Shown here in pieces: positions 9,348-19,451 of a stretch of 64,000 bases of DNA. Origin of the DNA: Pseudomonas jinjuensis. GTDB lineage: Bacteria; Pseudomonadota; Gammaproteobacteria; Pseudomonadales; Pseudomonadaceae. A model generated the notes under the pieces. It saw only the letters and a program-made list of their open reading frames with translations. It ran no database searches and was not told the origin of the DNA. Each line of letters starts with the position of its first letter. Positions within the stretch are counted from its first letter, which is position 1. Location of the stretch: positions 124,001 to 188,000 of the forward strand of contig NZ_FNIJ01000013.1 of assembly GCF_900103845.1 (NCBI RefSeq), in the 5' to 3' direction. Made by a program: the position numbers and the translations under genes.

Positions 9348-11528
9348 ATGCGTCTGTACGGACTGCCCCTGCTGGCCCTGATCACTGGCTGCCTTGGCGT
9401 GCAGGATGCGCGCGCGAGCAGCGACGACTCCTGCTACCCGAGCTGGAACCTGAAGCGCGACACCCTGGACGTGTGCAACAGCCTGCCGTTCCTCAGCCCC
9501 GGCAACGACAGCCGGGTCAACCTCCAGCTGCTGCTGGCCGATGCCGGCAAGGCCAGCCTTCCCGCGCCCGCCCTGCCGGAAGACGAACGCCAGCTCGGCT
9601 ACGGCCTGGTGCCCTTTCCGCTGACCCGCCTGTACGGCAGCGCGCCGGTCGAGGAACGCCCCGCCGACCAGCCCGCCGCCGACAGCGCGCTGCTGGAACT
9701 GGTGCAGCGCCTGGGCCTGCCCGCCGACGCGGTGCCGGCCGCCGGCGAGAGTTTCGCCAGCGGCGAAGGCAGCCGCTGCCGCAGCAACAACCCGGGCACC
9801 GTGCGCGAATTCCTCTCCCAGCTGCTGCAGAGCGCCGAACTGCCGGCCGCCGAGCGCCAGGAGCTGGGCCGCGCCCGCCTGGCGCTGCTGCAGGGCTGCC
9901 AGTGGGACGAGGCGCAGCTGGCGGTGATGCTGCCGCACGACCTGCAGTCCGCCCCCGGGCGCGAGTTCGGCACCTATCTGAAAGGCGTGGCGGCCTTCTA
10001 TGGCGGCCATTTCGCCGATGCGCTCAAGGCCTTCGGCGCACTCCGCGACGCCCGCCAGCCGTGGCTGCAGGAAACCGCGCGCTACATGCTCGGCCGAAAC
10101 CAGCTCAACGCCGCGCAGCAGCACGCCTTCGACGACTACGGCTATCCCGACCTGCGCAAGGTCGACAAGGCGCCGCTGAAGTCCGCCGAGGCGGACTTCG
10201 CCGACTACCTGAAACGTTATCCACAGGGCCGCTACGCCGCCTCGGCCAGGGGCCTGATGCGTCGCGTCCACTGGCTGAACGGCGACGAGCAGCGGCTGGC
10301 CGGCGAATACGCCGGGCTGTTCGCCGCCTCGGCTTCTCCCGCCGAGCGCACGCGGCTGATCCAGGAAGTCGACAACAAGCTGCTGGTGACCGCGCATCCG
10401 GCCGATGTGCGCGACCCGCTGCTGCTGGCGGTGCTCGACCTGATGCAGATGCGCCACCACGAAGCGGGCGAGGCGCGGGCGCTGGACCTCGCCGGGCTGC
10501 AGGAGCAGAAGGCGCTGTTCGCCAGACAGCCGGGGCTGCACGACTACCTGCTGGCGGCCTACCGCTTCTATGTCGAGGACAATCCCGCCGAAGCGCTGAA
10601 GCTGCTGCCGGAGAAGCTGCCGAAGCGACTCGACTACCTCGCCTTCAGCCAGCAGAGCCTGCGCGGCTTCGCCCTGGAAGCGGGCAACGACTGGCTCGGC
10701 GCCGAGAAGCTCTACCTGCGCCTGCTGCCCCTGGCGCAGCAGCCATTGCAGCGCGAGCAGCTGGAACTGGCCCTGGCCTACAACTACGAACGCAGCGACC
10801 GGCTGGTCAAGGTGTTCGCGCCGAACTCGCCGGTAAGCACCCCGGCGATCCGCGAAATCCTCCTGCGCCACATCGCCGGCCAGGACCTGCTGCGCTACCA
10901 GGTGCAATCGGCGGCGGCCAACCCCGAGGAACGCGATACCGCGCTGTTCACCCTGCTCTACAAGGACCTGCTGCGCGGCCACTACCAGGCCTTCGTCGAC
11001 GACCTGCCGCTGCTCGGCGAGAAACCTTCGGACAAGCCGCTGGGCGCCAGCATCGGCTACCTCTACGGCACCGGTATGCCGCTCACGCTGTTCACCTGGG
11101 AAGGCGGCAAGGGTCCGTCCGGCTACGACTGCCCGCCGATCCGCGACGTCGCCCTGGCCATGCAGCAGGACCCGCAGCCGCCGCAGGCGCTGAACTGCCT
11201 GGGCGAGTTCATCCTGCGCCACGGCCTCGACGGCTTCCCGCTGGACCGCCAGCCCGGCGAACGCGAGCTGGGCGGCAGCCAGTCGCTGTTCGAGGGTCCG
11301 CTGTACTCGCGGCTGGATGGCTACCTGAAGATCATCGGCAACCCGGACGCCGCCGGCGACGACCAGGCCTACGCGCTGTACCGGGCGATCAACTGCTATG
11401 CGCCGAGCGGCTACAACGGCTGCGGCCGCCAGGACATCCCGCAGAACCAGCGCAAGCAGTGGTTCCGCACCCTCAAGTCGAAGTACGCCGCGACGCCCTG
11501 GGCGAAATCGCTGAAGTACTACTGGTAA
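9348..11528 (+). CDS. Large lipoprotein with alpha-solenoid (TPR-like) character, function unknown
   Basis: A 726-residue exported protein. The N terminus MRLYGLPLLALITGCLG contains a lipobox (ITGC), so Cys15 is the likely lipidated residue. The body is rich in Leu/Ala helices with TPR-like stretches (for example AAFYGGHFADALKAFGALRD and NPAEALKLLPEKLPKRLDYL), suggesting a scaffold. Several Cys and aromatic residues occur near both ends. The start at 9348 was chosen for the lipobox and an AAGGA ribosome site; longer in-frame starts lack a signal sequence. The next gene begins six bases after the stop, so the two form a pair. I recognise no catalytic motif. Confidence 0.85.
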   Translation: MRLYGLPLLALITGCLGVQDARASSDDSCYPSWNLKRDTLDVCNSLPFLSPGNDSRVNLQLLLADAGKASLPAPALPEDERQLGYGLVPFPLTRLYGSAPVEERPADQPAADSALLELVQRLGLPADAVPAAGESFASGEGSRCRSNNPGTVREFLSQLLQSAELPAAERQELGRARLALLQGCQWDEAQLAVMLPHDLQSAPGREFGTYLKGVAAFYGGHFADALKAFGALRDARQPWLQETARYMLGRNQLNAAQQHAFDDYGYPDLRKVDKAPLKSAEADFADYLKRYPQGRYAASARGLMRRVHWLNGDEQRLAGEYAGLFAASASPAERTRLIQEVDNKLLVTAHPADVRDPLLLAVLDLMQMRHHEAGEARALDLAGLQEQKALFARQPGLHDYLLAAYRFYVEDNPAEALKLLPEKLPKRLDYLAFSQQSLRGFALEAGNDWLGAEKLYLRLLPLAQQPLQREQLELALAYNYERSDRLVKVFAPNSPVSTPAIREILLRHIAGQDLLRYQVQSAAANPEERDTALFTLLYKDLLRGHYQAFVDDLPLLGEKPSDKPLGASIGYLYGTGMPLTLFTWEGGKGPSGYDCPPIRDVALAMQQDPQPPQALNCLGEFILRHGLDGFPLDRQPGERELGGSQSLFEGPLYSRLDGYLKIIGNPDAAGDDQAYALYRAINCYAPSGYNGCGRQDIPQNQRKQWFRTLKSKYAATPWAKSLKYYW

Positions 11529-11533
11529 GCGCC

Positions 11534-12244
11534 GTGCGCCTGGGCTGGCTGCTCGCCCTGCTGTTGCTGCCCGCCGCGCAGGCGCAGGCCGGCCGGGTGG
11601 ATGCGCGGGACTACGACGCCTTCTGGCTGTGGAGCGGCGTGGCGGCGCAGCCGGTGCTGGCGCAGGCGCGCACGCTCTACGTGCTGCAGGGGCAGATCGA
11701 CGAACCACGGCATTCCCCGGCGCGGCTGATCGCCCAGGGCATCGCAGTGCCGCGGCTCAGCCGGGGCGAAGTCTGGGTGGTCTACCGCGCCCACACCCTG
11801 CGCTGGCCGGAGGACGTCTACCGCACCCTCTTCGCCCAGCTGCGCCGTTGGCGCCAGGCCGGCAACCCGGTGGTCGGCGTGCAGATCGACTTCGACGCGC
11901 GCACCCGCTACCTCGACGAATACGCCCTCTTCCTCCGCGACTTCCGCCAGCGCCTGCCGGCGGACTACCGCCTGAGCATCACCGGCCTGCTGGACTGGAG
12001 CAGCAACGCCGAGCCAGAAGCGATCAACCTGCTCAGGGGCGTGGTCGACGAGGTGGTGGTGCAGACCTACCAGGGCCGCCACAGCATCCCCGACTACGCC
12101 GCCTACCTGCCACGGGTGAGCCGCCTGCAGCTGCCGTTCCGCATCGGGCTGGCGCAGTACGGGGAGTGGGAGGCGCCGGATTATCTGGAGAAGAGCCCGT
12201 GGTTCCGGGGGTATGTGGTGTTTCTGCAGAATCCGGAGCCGTGA
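11534..12244 (+). CDS. DUF3142-like exported protein, possible TIM-barrel glycosidase fold
   Basis: A 236-residue protein starting at GTG 11534, with signal peptide MRLGWLLALLLLPAAQAQAG. The motifs VVGVQIDFDARTRYLDEYAL, LSITGLLDWSS and EVVVQTYQGRH fit what I recall of DUF3142 and resemble the strand-plus-acid pattern of GH18-like TIM barrels. Enzymatic activity is only inference. It lies six bases after the lipoprotein gene and is probably co-translated. It ends 43 bases before the convergent trhP, with a stem-loop between. Confidence 0.8.
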   Translation: MRLGWLLALLLLPAAQAQAGRVDARDYDAFWLWSGVAAQPVLAQARTLYVLQGQIDEPRHSPARLIAQGIAVPRLSRGEVWVVYRAHTLRWPEDVYRTLFAQLRRWRQAGNPVVGVQIDFDARTRYLDEYALFLRDFRQRLPADYRLSITGLLDWSSNAEPEAINLLRGVVDEVVVQTYQGRHSIPDYAAYLPRVSRLQLPFRIGLAQYGEWEAPDYLEKSPWFRGYVVFLQNPEP

Positions 12245-12245
12245 T

Positions 12246-12285
12246 CTGTAGGAGCAACTGTTTTCTGGATTACCCGCTCCTACAG
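12246..12285. repeat. REP-type inverted repeat between convergent genes
   Basis: Perfect 10-base arms CTGTAGGAGC (12246-12255) and GCTCCTACAG (12276-12285) flank a 20-base loop. It fills the gap between the DUF3142-like gene and trhP and could end both transcripts. The arms match the ends of the other REP elements in the window. Confidence 0.8.
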
Positions 12286-12287
12286 GG

Positions 12288-13622
12288 TCATCCGATCCTT
12301 ACGAATGGCTGCCGCGTATCGCCACCGGCGAGATTGCGCATCAACAGGCCGTATTGCAGATCGAGGCCCTCCGACAGCGGCAGCCAGACCACATGGCCGT
12401 CGCCCGGCGCGCAGGCGATCGCCTGGCCGTGGGCATTCTCCAGCGCCCCGATGCGCAGGGTCAGGTTGCCGCCCGGCGTCATCACCTCGACGCTGTCGCC
12501 GACCTCGAAGCGGTTCTTCACCCGCACCTCTGCCAGGCCATTGCGCCATTCGCCGGTGAACTCGCCGACGAACTGCTGGCGATCCGACACCGAATTGCCG
12601 TACTGGTAGTTCTGGTACTCGTCGTGCACATGGCGGCGCAGGAAGCCCTCGGTGTAGCCGCGGTGGGCCAGGGACTCCAGCGTATCCATCAGTCCGCGGT
12701 CGAACGGCCGGCCGGCGGCGGCATCGTCGATGGCCTTGCGGTAGACCTGCGCGGTGCGTGCCACGTAGTAGTGCGACTTGGTGCGGCCCTCGATCTTCAA
12801 CGAATGCACGCCGATCTGCGTCAAACGCTCGACATGCTGCACGGCGCGCAGGTCCTTGGAGTTCATGATGTAGGTGCCGTGCTCGTCCTCGAAGGCGGCC
12901 AGCAGTTCGCCGGGGCGGCTGCTGTCCTCCAGCATCAGCGCCTCCGCGGTCGGCGCACCGATGCCGAGGGTCGGGACGATCTGCCCGAGTTCGTCCTCGG
13001 TCGCGGCATGGGTCTGGTACTGCCAGCGACAGGCGTTGGTGCAGGTGCCCTGGTTGGGATCGCGGCGGTTGATGTAGCCGGACAGCAGGCAGCGCCCGGA
13101 ATAGGCCATGCACAGCGCGCCGTGGACGAAGACTTCCAGCTCCATGCCCGGCACCCGTTCGCGGATCTCGGCGATTTCCTCCAGCGACAGCTCGCGGGAC
13201 AGGATCACCCGGCTCAGCCCCTGCTGCCGCCAGAACTCCACGCTGGCCCAGTTCACCGCGTTGGCCTGCACCGACAGGTGGATGGCGACTTCGGGGAAAT
13301 GCTGGCGAACCAGCATGATCAGGCCGGGATCGGACATGATCAGCGCATCCGGCCCCATCGCCAGCACCGGTTCCAGGTCACTGAGGAAGGTCTTCAGCTT
13401 GGCATTGTGCGGGGCGATGTTGACCACCACATAGAGCTGCTTGCCGAGGGCATGGGCCTCGGCGATGCCGGTGGCGAGGTTGGCATGGTCGAATTCGTTG
13501 TTGCGCACCCGCAGGCTGTAGCGCGGCTGGCCGGCGTAGACGGCATCGGCGCCATAGGCGAAGGCGTGGCGCAGGCTCTTCAGCGAGCCGGCGGGGGAGA
13601 GAAGTTCGGGTTTGAAGGACAT
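12288..13622 (-). CDS. trhP: TrhP (YegQ), U32-family tRNA hydroxylation protein
   Basis: A 444-residue U32 protein closely matching E. coli YegQ/TrhP from its first residues (FKPELLSPAGSLKSLRHAFA, GADAVYAGQPRYSLRVRNNE). The U32 signature EVFVHGALCMAYSGRCLLS and the NQGTCTNACRW cysteine cluster are present, consistent with an iron-sulfur site. The family works in prephenate-dependent hydroxylation of uridine 34 in some tRNAs, giving ho5U. It is full length, and the ATG at 13622 matches the family start. It is a single-gene unit flanked by repeats. Older annotations call it a collagenase-like protease. Confidence 0.9.
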   Translation of the reverse strand: MSFKPELLSPAGSLKSLRHAFAYGADAVYAGQPRYSLRVRNNEFDHANLATGIAEAHALGKQLYVVVNIAPHNAKLKTFLSDLEPVLAMGPDALIMSDPGLIMLVRQHFPEVAIHLSVQANAVNWASVEFWRQQGLSRVILSRELSLEEIAEIRERVPGMELEVFVHGALCMAYSGRCLLSGYINRRDPNQGTCTNACRWQYQTHAATEDELGQIVPTLGIGAPTAEALMLEDSSRPGELLAAFEDEHGTYIMNSKDLRAVQHVERLTQIGVHSLKIEGRTKSHYYVARTAQVYRKAIDDAAAGRPFDRGLMDTLESLAHRGYTEGFLRRHVHDEYQNYQYGNSVSDRQQFVGEFTGEWRNGLAEVRVKNRFEVGDSVEVMTPGGNLTLRIGALENAHGQAIACAPGDGHVVWLPLSEGLDLQYGLLMRNLAGGDTRQPFVRIG

Positions 13623-13715
13623 GGCTGAGCGGGCTGTGGGAAAAAGCCTCGGACTTTAGCGGCCATGCGGGGTGGAAGTAGTGAGGCGGATCAACGCTCC
13701 GTGTGCCGCCTTTCA

Positions 13716-13803
13716 TAGGAGCGAGGGGGACGCCTAGTCCTTGCTCGCGAACCGTTCAGCGCCGGTGTGTCCGGGAAACGTTCGCGAGCAAGCTCGCTCC
13801 TAC
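13716..13803. repeat. REP-like imperfect inverted repeat
   Basis: TAGGAGCGAG at the left, with TTGCTCGCGAAC inside, pairs with GTTCGCGAGCAAGCTCGCTC and CTAC at the right. The element lies between zwf (minus) and the start of trhP (minus). It shares its GCGAGCAAGCTCGCTCCTAC end with the REP at 32513-32572. Confidence 0.7.
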
Positions 13804-13813
13804 AGGCGCAGGC

Positions 13814-13883
13814 GTAGGGTCGTTCCACCATGGCCGCGCATGCGGCCCCGGGATGGTGGATGGAAGAGCGCCATCCACCCTAC
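13814..13883. repeat. GTAGGGT...ACCCTAC repeat, copy 1
   Basis: A 70-base element bounded by GTAGGGT and ACCCTAC, with internal hairpin arms CCATCCACC/GGTGGATGG. Its reverse complement shares GTAGGGTGGATGGCGCT and TTCCATCCACCA with the copy at 23009-23092. It lies just downstream of zwf and may contribute to transcript ending. Confidence 0.7.
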
Positions 13884-13903
13884 GTTTGCCCGACCTCTGG
13901 TTT

Positions 13904-15376
<1,473 letters not shown>

Positions 15377-15416
15377 GGGCGGCTCCGAAGGCTATCGCTG
15401 GGCGAGACGGGGTGTT

Positions 15417-15433
15417 TTGTAGTATAACTACAA
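15417..15433. promoter_or_regulatory. Probable HexR operator
   Basis: TTGTAGTATAACTACAA is a near-perfect inverted repeat (TTGTAGT, three central bases, ACTACAA) in the zwf-hexR divergent gap. HexR of pseudomonads binds TTGT...ACAA palindromes and is released by 2-keto-3-deoxy-6-phosphogluconate. It is placed 41 bases from the zwf start and 42 from the hexR start, so it could control both. Confidence 0.8.
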
Positions 15434-15474
15434 GCCAACTACATCTTTCTGACGATCATAGCCGAGTCCATCCT

Positions 15475-16362
15475 GTGAATCTGTTGCAGCACATTGCCCA
15501 GTCGCGTCATCTGCTCCGCAAATCGGAACTCAAGGTCGCCGATCACGTGATGCGCGACCCCGCATCCGTGATGCACACCTCCATGGCCGACCTGGCCCAC
15601 GGCGTCGGCGTCAGCGAGCCGACCATCGTGCGCTTCTGCCGCGCCATCGGCTGCAGCGGGTTCCAGGACCTCAAGCTGAAGCTGGCGCAGAGCCTCGCCG
15701 CGGGGGCCAGTTTCGGCCAGTTCTCGATCAACGAGAGCGACTCGGTGGCGGACTTCAGCCTGAAGATCTTCGACACCACCCTGCACTCGCTGATGGAGGT
15801 GCGCGAGCATCTCGACACCCAGGCCCTGGAGCGCGCCATCGCCGCCATGGCCCATGCGCAGCGCGTCGAGTTCTACGGTTTCGGCGCGTCCGGCGCGGTG
15901 GCGGCGGATGCCCAGCACAAGTTCTTCCGCCTGCTGCTGTCGGCGGCGGCCTACTCCGACCCGCACATGCAGGCGATGTCGGCGGTGACCCTGAAGCCTT
16001 CCGACGTGGCGATCTGCATCTCGCAGTCCGGCCGCTCGAAGGACCTGCTGGTGACCGCCAACCTGGTGCGCGAGGCCGGCGCCACCCTGATCACCCTCTG
16101 CCCGAGCCAGACTCCGCTGGCCGACCTCGCCACCATCAACCTGGCGGTGGACGTGCACGAGGACACCGACATCTATACCCCGCTGACCTCGCGCATCGCC
16201 CACCTGGTGGTGATCGACGTGCTGGCGATGGGCGTGGCCATGGCCCGCGGCCCGGACCTGGTCAACCACCTGAAGAGCGTCAAGCGCAGCCTGCGCAGCC
16301 TGCGCCTGTCGCCCAAGGTGGTGAAGCCCCAGGAAGAGCAGCGGACGGACGAGCCGGGCTGA
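15475..16362 (+). CDS. hexR: HexR, RpiR-family repressor of glucose catabolism
   Basis: A 295-residue transcriptional regulator. The N-terminal helix-turn-helix (about residues 1-77) includes GVSEPTIVRFCRAIGCSGFQ, followed by an SIS sugar-phosphate-binding domain with FYGFGASGAVAADAQHKFF and ISQSGRSKDLLVTAN. The sequence is nearly that of HexR of P. putida, which represses zwf, edd, glk and gap genes. The start is GTG at 15475 (VNLLQHIAQSRH), matching the family N terminus. It diverges from zwf over the palindrome at 15417-15433 and is probably autoregulated. Confidence 0.95.
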   Translation: MNLLQHIAQSRHLLRKSELKVADHVMRDPASVMHTSMADLAHGVGVSEPTIVRFCRAIGCSGFQDLKLKLAQSLAAGASFGQFSINESDSVADFSLKIFDTTLHSLMEVREHLDTQALERAIAAMAHAQRVEFYGFGASGAVAADAQHKFFRLLLSAAAYSDPHMQAMSAVTLKPSDVAICISQSGRSKDLLVTANLVREAGATLITLCPSQTPLADLATINLAVDVHEDTDIYTPLTSRIAHLVVIDVLAMGVAMARGPDLVNHLKSVKRSLRSLRLSPKVVKPQEEQRTDEPG

Positions 16363-16392
16363 TCGATCCCCTGCTCCAACGCCGAACTTCCC

Positions 16393-16457
16393 GTAGGAGC
16401 GGGCCATGCCCGCGACCTGGCTCGGCACGGCGTGTCGCGGGCATGGCCCGCTCCTAC
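16393..16457. repeat. Perfect REP-type palindrome
   Basis: Two exact 24-base arms, 16393-16416 and 16434-16457, begin GTAGGAGCGGGCCATGCCCG and end with the complementary GGGCATGGCCCGCTCCTAC. A 17-base loop separates them. The element lies between the convergent hexR and ABC-transporter ATPase genes, so it may act as a two-way terminator or mRNA stabiliser. Confidence 0.88.
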
Positions 16458-16482
16458 AGCTCAGGACGCAGGGCGAGGCCCC

Positions 16483-17313
16483 TCAGTGCACCTCCGCCAG
16501 ATCGTCGTGCAGCAGGCCGAGGATCTCCCGCTTCATGTCGATGAAGGCGCGGTCCATCACCATGTCCAGCGAACGCGGGCGCTCGATGGGCACGTCGAGG
16601 ATGCGCTTGATCCGCCCCGGCCGCGCGCCCATCACGTAGACGCGGTCGCCGAGCAGGATCGCCTCGTCGATGTCGTGGGTGACGAACACCACGGTCTTCT
16701 TGCTGTGGTCCCACACGCGCAGCAGCAGCTGCTGCATCTGCATGCGGGTCTGGCTGTCGAGGGCGCCGAACGGTTCGTCCATCAGCAGGATCTGCGGGTC
16801 GTTGGCCAGCGCGCGGGCGATCGCCACGCGCTGCATCATGCCGCCTGAGAGCTGCTTCGGATAATTGCCGGCGAAGCGCGTCAGGCCGACCTCGTCGAGG
16901 TAGTGATCGACGATCTCCCTGCGCTCGGCCGCCGGCATTCCGCGTCGCTTGAGACCGAACTCGATGTTCTCGCGCACGCTCAGCCAGGGGAACAGCGTGT
17001 AGCTCTGGAACACCATGCCGCGGTCCAGCCCCGGCCCTTCCACAAGCTGGCCGCCGACATGGATCTCGCCCTCGGTCGGCTCGGACAGCCCGGCGGTGAG
17101 GTAGAGCAGGCTCGACTTGCCGCAGCCGGACGGACCGACGATCACCGCGAACTGCTGGTCCGGCACCTCGAAGGAAACCTTCTCCAGCGCGCTGAAGGTG
17201 CCGCCATCCGGCGTGCGGTAGCGCAGGCTGACCTCTTCCACGCGCAGCCGGGCCGGTTGCGCTGCCCTGGCGGCGACTGCCGCGTCGTTTCGCATAGCTG
17301 CTACTGCGCCCAT
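16483..17313 (-). CDS. ABC transporter ATPase, nitrate/sulfonate/taurine type
   Basis: A 276-residue ATPase of the SsuB/TauB/NrtD group. Walker A is GPSGCGKSS, the signature [15 protein letters not shown] and Walker [12 protein letters not shown], followed by the switch [12 protein letters not shown]. The ATG at 17313 overlaps the permease 3' end by 13 bases and has GAAGG upstream; a later ATG at 17295 is possible. It forms an importer with the next two genes upstream. The substrate cannot be told from sequence: no monooxygenase, desulfonase or nitrate gene is adjacent. Confidence 0.88.
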   Translation of the reverse strand: MGAVAAMRNDAAVAARAAQPARLRVEEVSLRYRTPDGGTFSALEKVSFEVPDQQFAVIVGPSGCGKSSLLYLTAGLSEPTEGEIHVGGQLVEGPGLDRGMVFQSYTLFPWLSVRENIEFGLKRRGMPAAERREIVDHYLDEVGLTRFAGNYPKQLSGGMMQRVAIARALANDPQILLMDEPFGALDSQTRMQMQQLLLRVWDHSKKTVVFVTHDIDEAILLGDRVYVMGARPGRIKRILDVPIERPRSLDMVMDRAFIDMKREILGLLHDDLAEVH

Positions 17314-18104
17314 GAAGCCACCTTCAGTCGAATGAATCGGAACAGTTGGTCGGTGATCAGCCCGAGCAGGCCGATGATGGCGATGGCGAGGAAGATCACG
17401 TCCACCTGGAAGCCGCGCATCGCCTTGAGGCTGATGTAGCCGAGGCCGCTGGAGGCGGCGACCAGTTCGGCCACCACCAGGTAGGTCCAGGCCCAGCCGA
17501 GGGTGACCCGCAGGGTATCCAGCACGCCGGGCAGCGACGCCGGGCCGAGCACGTGCAGGACCACGTTGTGGCGGTTGCAGCCGAGGGTGTAGGAGGCGTT
17601 CACCAGGTCCTTGGCGACCCCGCGGGAGACGTCGGCGATCATCACCAGCTGCTGGAAGAACACGCCGAAGATGATCACCGTGACCCGCTGCTCCAGGCCG
17701 ATGCCGATCCACAGGATGAACAGCGGCACGAAGGAGGTCACCGGCAGGTAGCGGATGAAGTTCACCAGCGGCTCGAGGAACGCCTGGACGATGCGGTAGC
17801 TGCCCATCAGCAGCCCCAGCGGCACGGCGACCAGCGAGGAGACGATGAAGCCGATCAGCACCACCTCGACGCTGGCCAGCACGTGCTTGCCGAGGGTGCC
17901 GTCGCCGGCCAGGCGTACCCCGGCGTCGAGCACCGCGCCGGGGGTCGGGAGGAACATCGACGGCACCACGCCGCCGTAGGAAAGCCCGGCCCACAGGCCG
18001 AACACCAGCAGCCAGCAGATGGCGCCGGCGGACCAGACCAGCCGGAACGGCAGGTCGACCTTCGGCGTCAGGCAGCGGCTGAGCCAGGATTGCGATCTAG
18101 CCAT
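17301..18104 (-). CDS. ABC transporter permease, nitrate/sulfonate/taurine type
   Basis: A 267-residue inner-membrane permease of the SsuC/TauC family with about six hydrophobic segments. The EAA-type cytoplasmic loop region is around GVAKDLVNASYTLGCNRHNV. The ATG at 18104 follows a GGAGGT ribosome site. It starts 12 bases after the binding-protein stop and overlaps the ATPase gene, so the three are one operon. Confidence 0.88.
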   Translation of the reverse strand: MARSQSWLSRCLTPKVDLPFRLVWSAGAICWLLVFGLWAGLSYGGVVPSMFLPTPGAVLDAGVRLAGDGTLGKHVLASVEVVLIGFIVSSLVAVPLGLLMGSYRIVQAFLEPLVNFIRYLPVTSFVPLFILWIGIGLEQRVTVIIFGVFFQQLVMIADVSRGVAKDLVNASYTLGCNRHNVVLHVLGPASLPGVLDTLRVTLGWAWTYLVVAELVAASSGLGYISLKAMRGFQVDVIFLAIAIIGLLGLITDQLFRFIRLKVASWAQ

Positions 18105-18116
18105 GACGACCTCCGC

Positions 18117-19100
18117 TCACTGGGTGACGAAACGGGTGTCGACGAGGTCGTCGTAGCTCACCTCGAAGCGCTTGCCCTGCAGGCCGCTCCAGGTCTCGTT
18201 GGCCAGGCGGATCACGCCCTTGATCTCGCCGGGCTTGCCGGGCACGCCGAGGAGCGTCTCGCTCATCGCCTGGTCGTAGAAGCGCACGCCCTGCGCGGCG
18301 TTGGCCAGTTCCTGCGGATCGGACAGGTAGCCGCCGACGCCCTTGGCCATGATCTCGTAGGCCTTCTGCGGATTCTCCCTGGTGAACTGCACGGCCTTGT
18401 ACAGGCCCTTGACCAGCGCCTTGACGTCGTCCGGCTGCTTCTCGATGACGTCGCAGTTCAGCGCCACCACGTCGACGATCACGCCGGGGGTGGTGGTGCT
18501 GTCCACCAGCACCTTGCCCTGCTGCTTCGCGCGCACCAGCGACAGGTGCGGCTCCCAGGTCACCGCGGCGGGCACGCGGCCGGAGATGAAGGCGGTGGCG
18601 GCATCGTCGGCGGTCATGTTCTGCACCTTGATGTCGTCCATGGTCATGCCGGCGTGCTTGAGCAGGTAGGACAGCCAGAACTGCGACACCGAGCCTTCGT
18701 TGACCGCGACTTCCTTGCCCTTCAGCTCGGCCAGCGAGTTGACCTCCTTGCCCACCAGCACGCCGTCGCCGCCATGGCTGTCGTCCAGCGCGGCGACCGC
18801 CTTGAAGCAGAAGCTCGGGCGGTACTTGAGGATTTCGTCGATGGTGGACGCCGAGCCCTGGATCTCGCCGGAGGCCTGCGCGGCCATGTACATCGCCGCT
18901 TCCTCGATGGTGGTGAGCTTCAGGTCGAGGCCCTGTTCCTTGAAGTAGCCGAGGTCGCGGGCGAGGTACAGGGTGCCGTAGCCGACCCAGGTGGTATGGC
19001 CGATGGTCAGGGTGCCGGCCTGCGCGCTGCTGGCAGCGGCGGCGGCGAGGGTGGTGAACGCGAGGGGACGAATCGAACGCGCAAGCAAGGACTTGATCAT
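18117..19100 (-). CDS. ABC transporter periplasmic substrate-binding protein (SsuA/TauA/NrtA-like)
   Basis: A 327-residue exported protein with a Sec signal peptide ending near SSAQA (residues 24-28). The mature start GTLTIGHTTWVGYGTLYLAR is typical of this binding-protein group, followed by the SASTIDEILKYRP and GVLVGKEVNSLAELKGKEVA lobes. The ATG at 19100 has GGGAG upstream. It is first gene of the importer operon. Possible ligands are sulfonates, taurine, nitrate or another small organic molecule; none is favoured by context. Confidence 0.85.
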   Translation of the reverse strand: MIKSLLARSIRPLAFTTLAAAAASSAQAGTLTIGHTTWVGYGTLYLARDLGYFKEQGLDLKLTTIEEAAMYMAAQASGEIQGSASTIDEILKYRPSFCFKAVAALDDSHGGDGVLVGKEVNSLAELKGKEVAVNEGSVSQFWLSYLLKHAGMTMDDIKVQNMTADDAATAFISGRVPAAVTWEPHLSLVRAKQQGKVLVDSTTTPGVIVDVVALNCDVIEKQPDDVKALVKGLYKAVQFTRENPQKAYEIMAKGVGGYLSDPQELANAAQGVRFYDQAMSETLLGVPGKPGEIKGVIRLANETWSGLQGKRFEVSYDDLVDTRFVTQ

Positions 19101-19451
19101 GAAGACTCCCACAGCCGTTGGGCTTGTTATTGGATTACTGCGGCAGTGGCCAGAAGGCCGGAGGATTTCATCTCTCGGGGACGTGCCGGCGGCGCGGGAC
19201 TCTGCGGACCCTGGCCCGGCGGGGCGGGGCGGCGCGCGGCACGTGACAGGGCGATGGTGGCGGAAGCGGGGGGAGCGGAAAATTATTAAATATGTGGTTG
19301 GGACATAGGGAAAAGATGGGTTGGCGGAGTCATCGTTCCCACCCTCCCGCGTGGGAACGCATCCTGCGGGACTATGCGGGGGCCCGCCCCTACGATCCCT
19401 TCGGCCATGCACTATCGTTCTTCGATGCCCGTCCGCAGTGAGGTCTTCCTC
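19101..19451. other. Divergent intergenic region with one inverted repeat
   Basis: About 350 bases between the binding-protein gene (minus) and the large secreted protein gene (plus). An AT-rich patch (AAAATTATTAAATATG, near 19278-19293) may hold promoters. A perfect 9-base stem CGTTCCCAC (19334-19342) / GTGGGAACG (19351-19359) with an 8-base loop resembles a common small Pseudomonas repeat. No gene was found. Confidence 0.6.

Noticed and set aside
8913-11708. A very long minus-strand open frame opposite the 726-residue lipoprotein gene
   Set aside because: Its composition is the antisense pattern of a high-GC gene (Arg/Ala/Gln/Val-rich, no domains). Only its last about 61 codons, beyond the lipoprotein gene, look like a real protein and are reported as a Crp/Fnr fragment.
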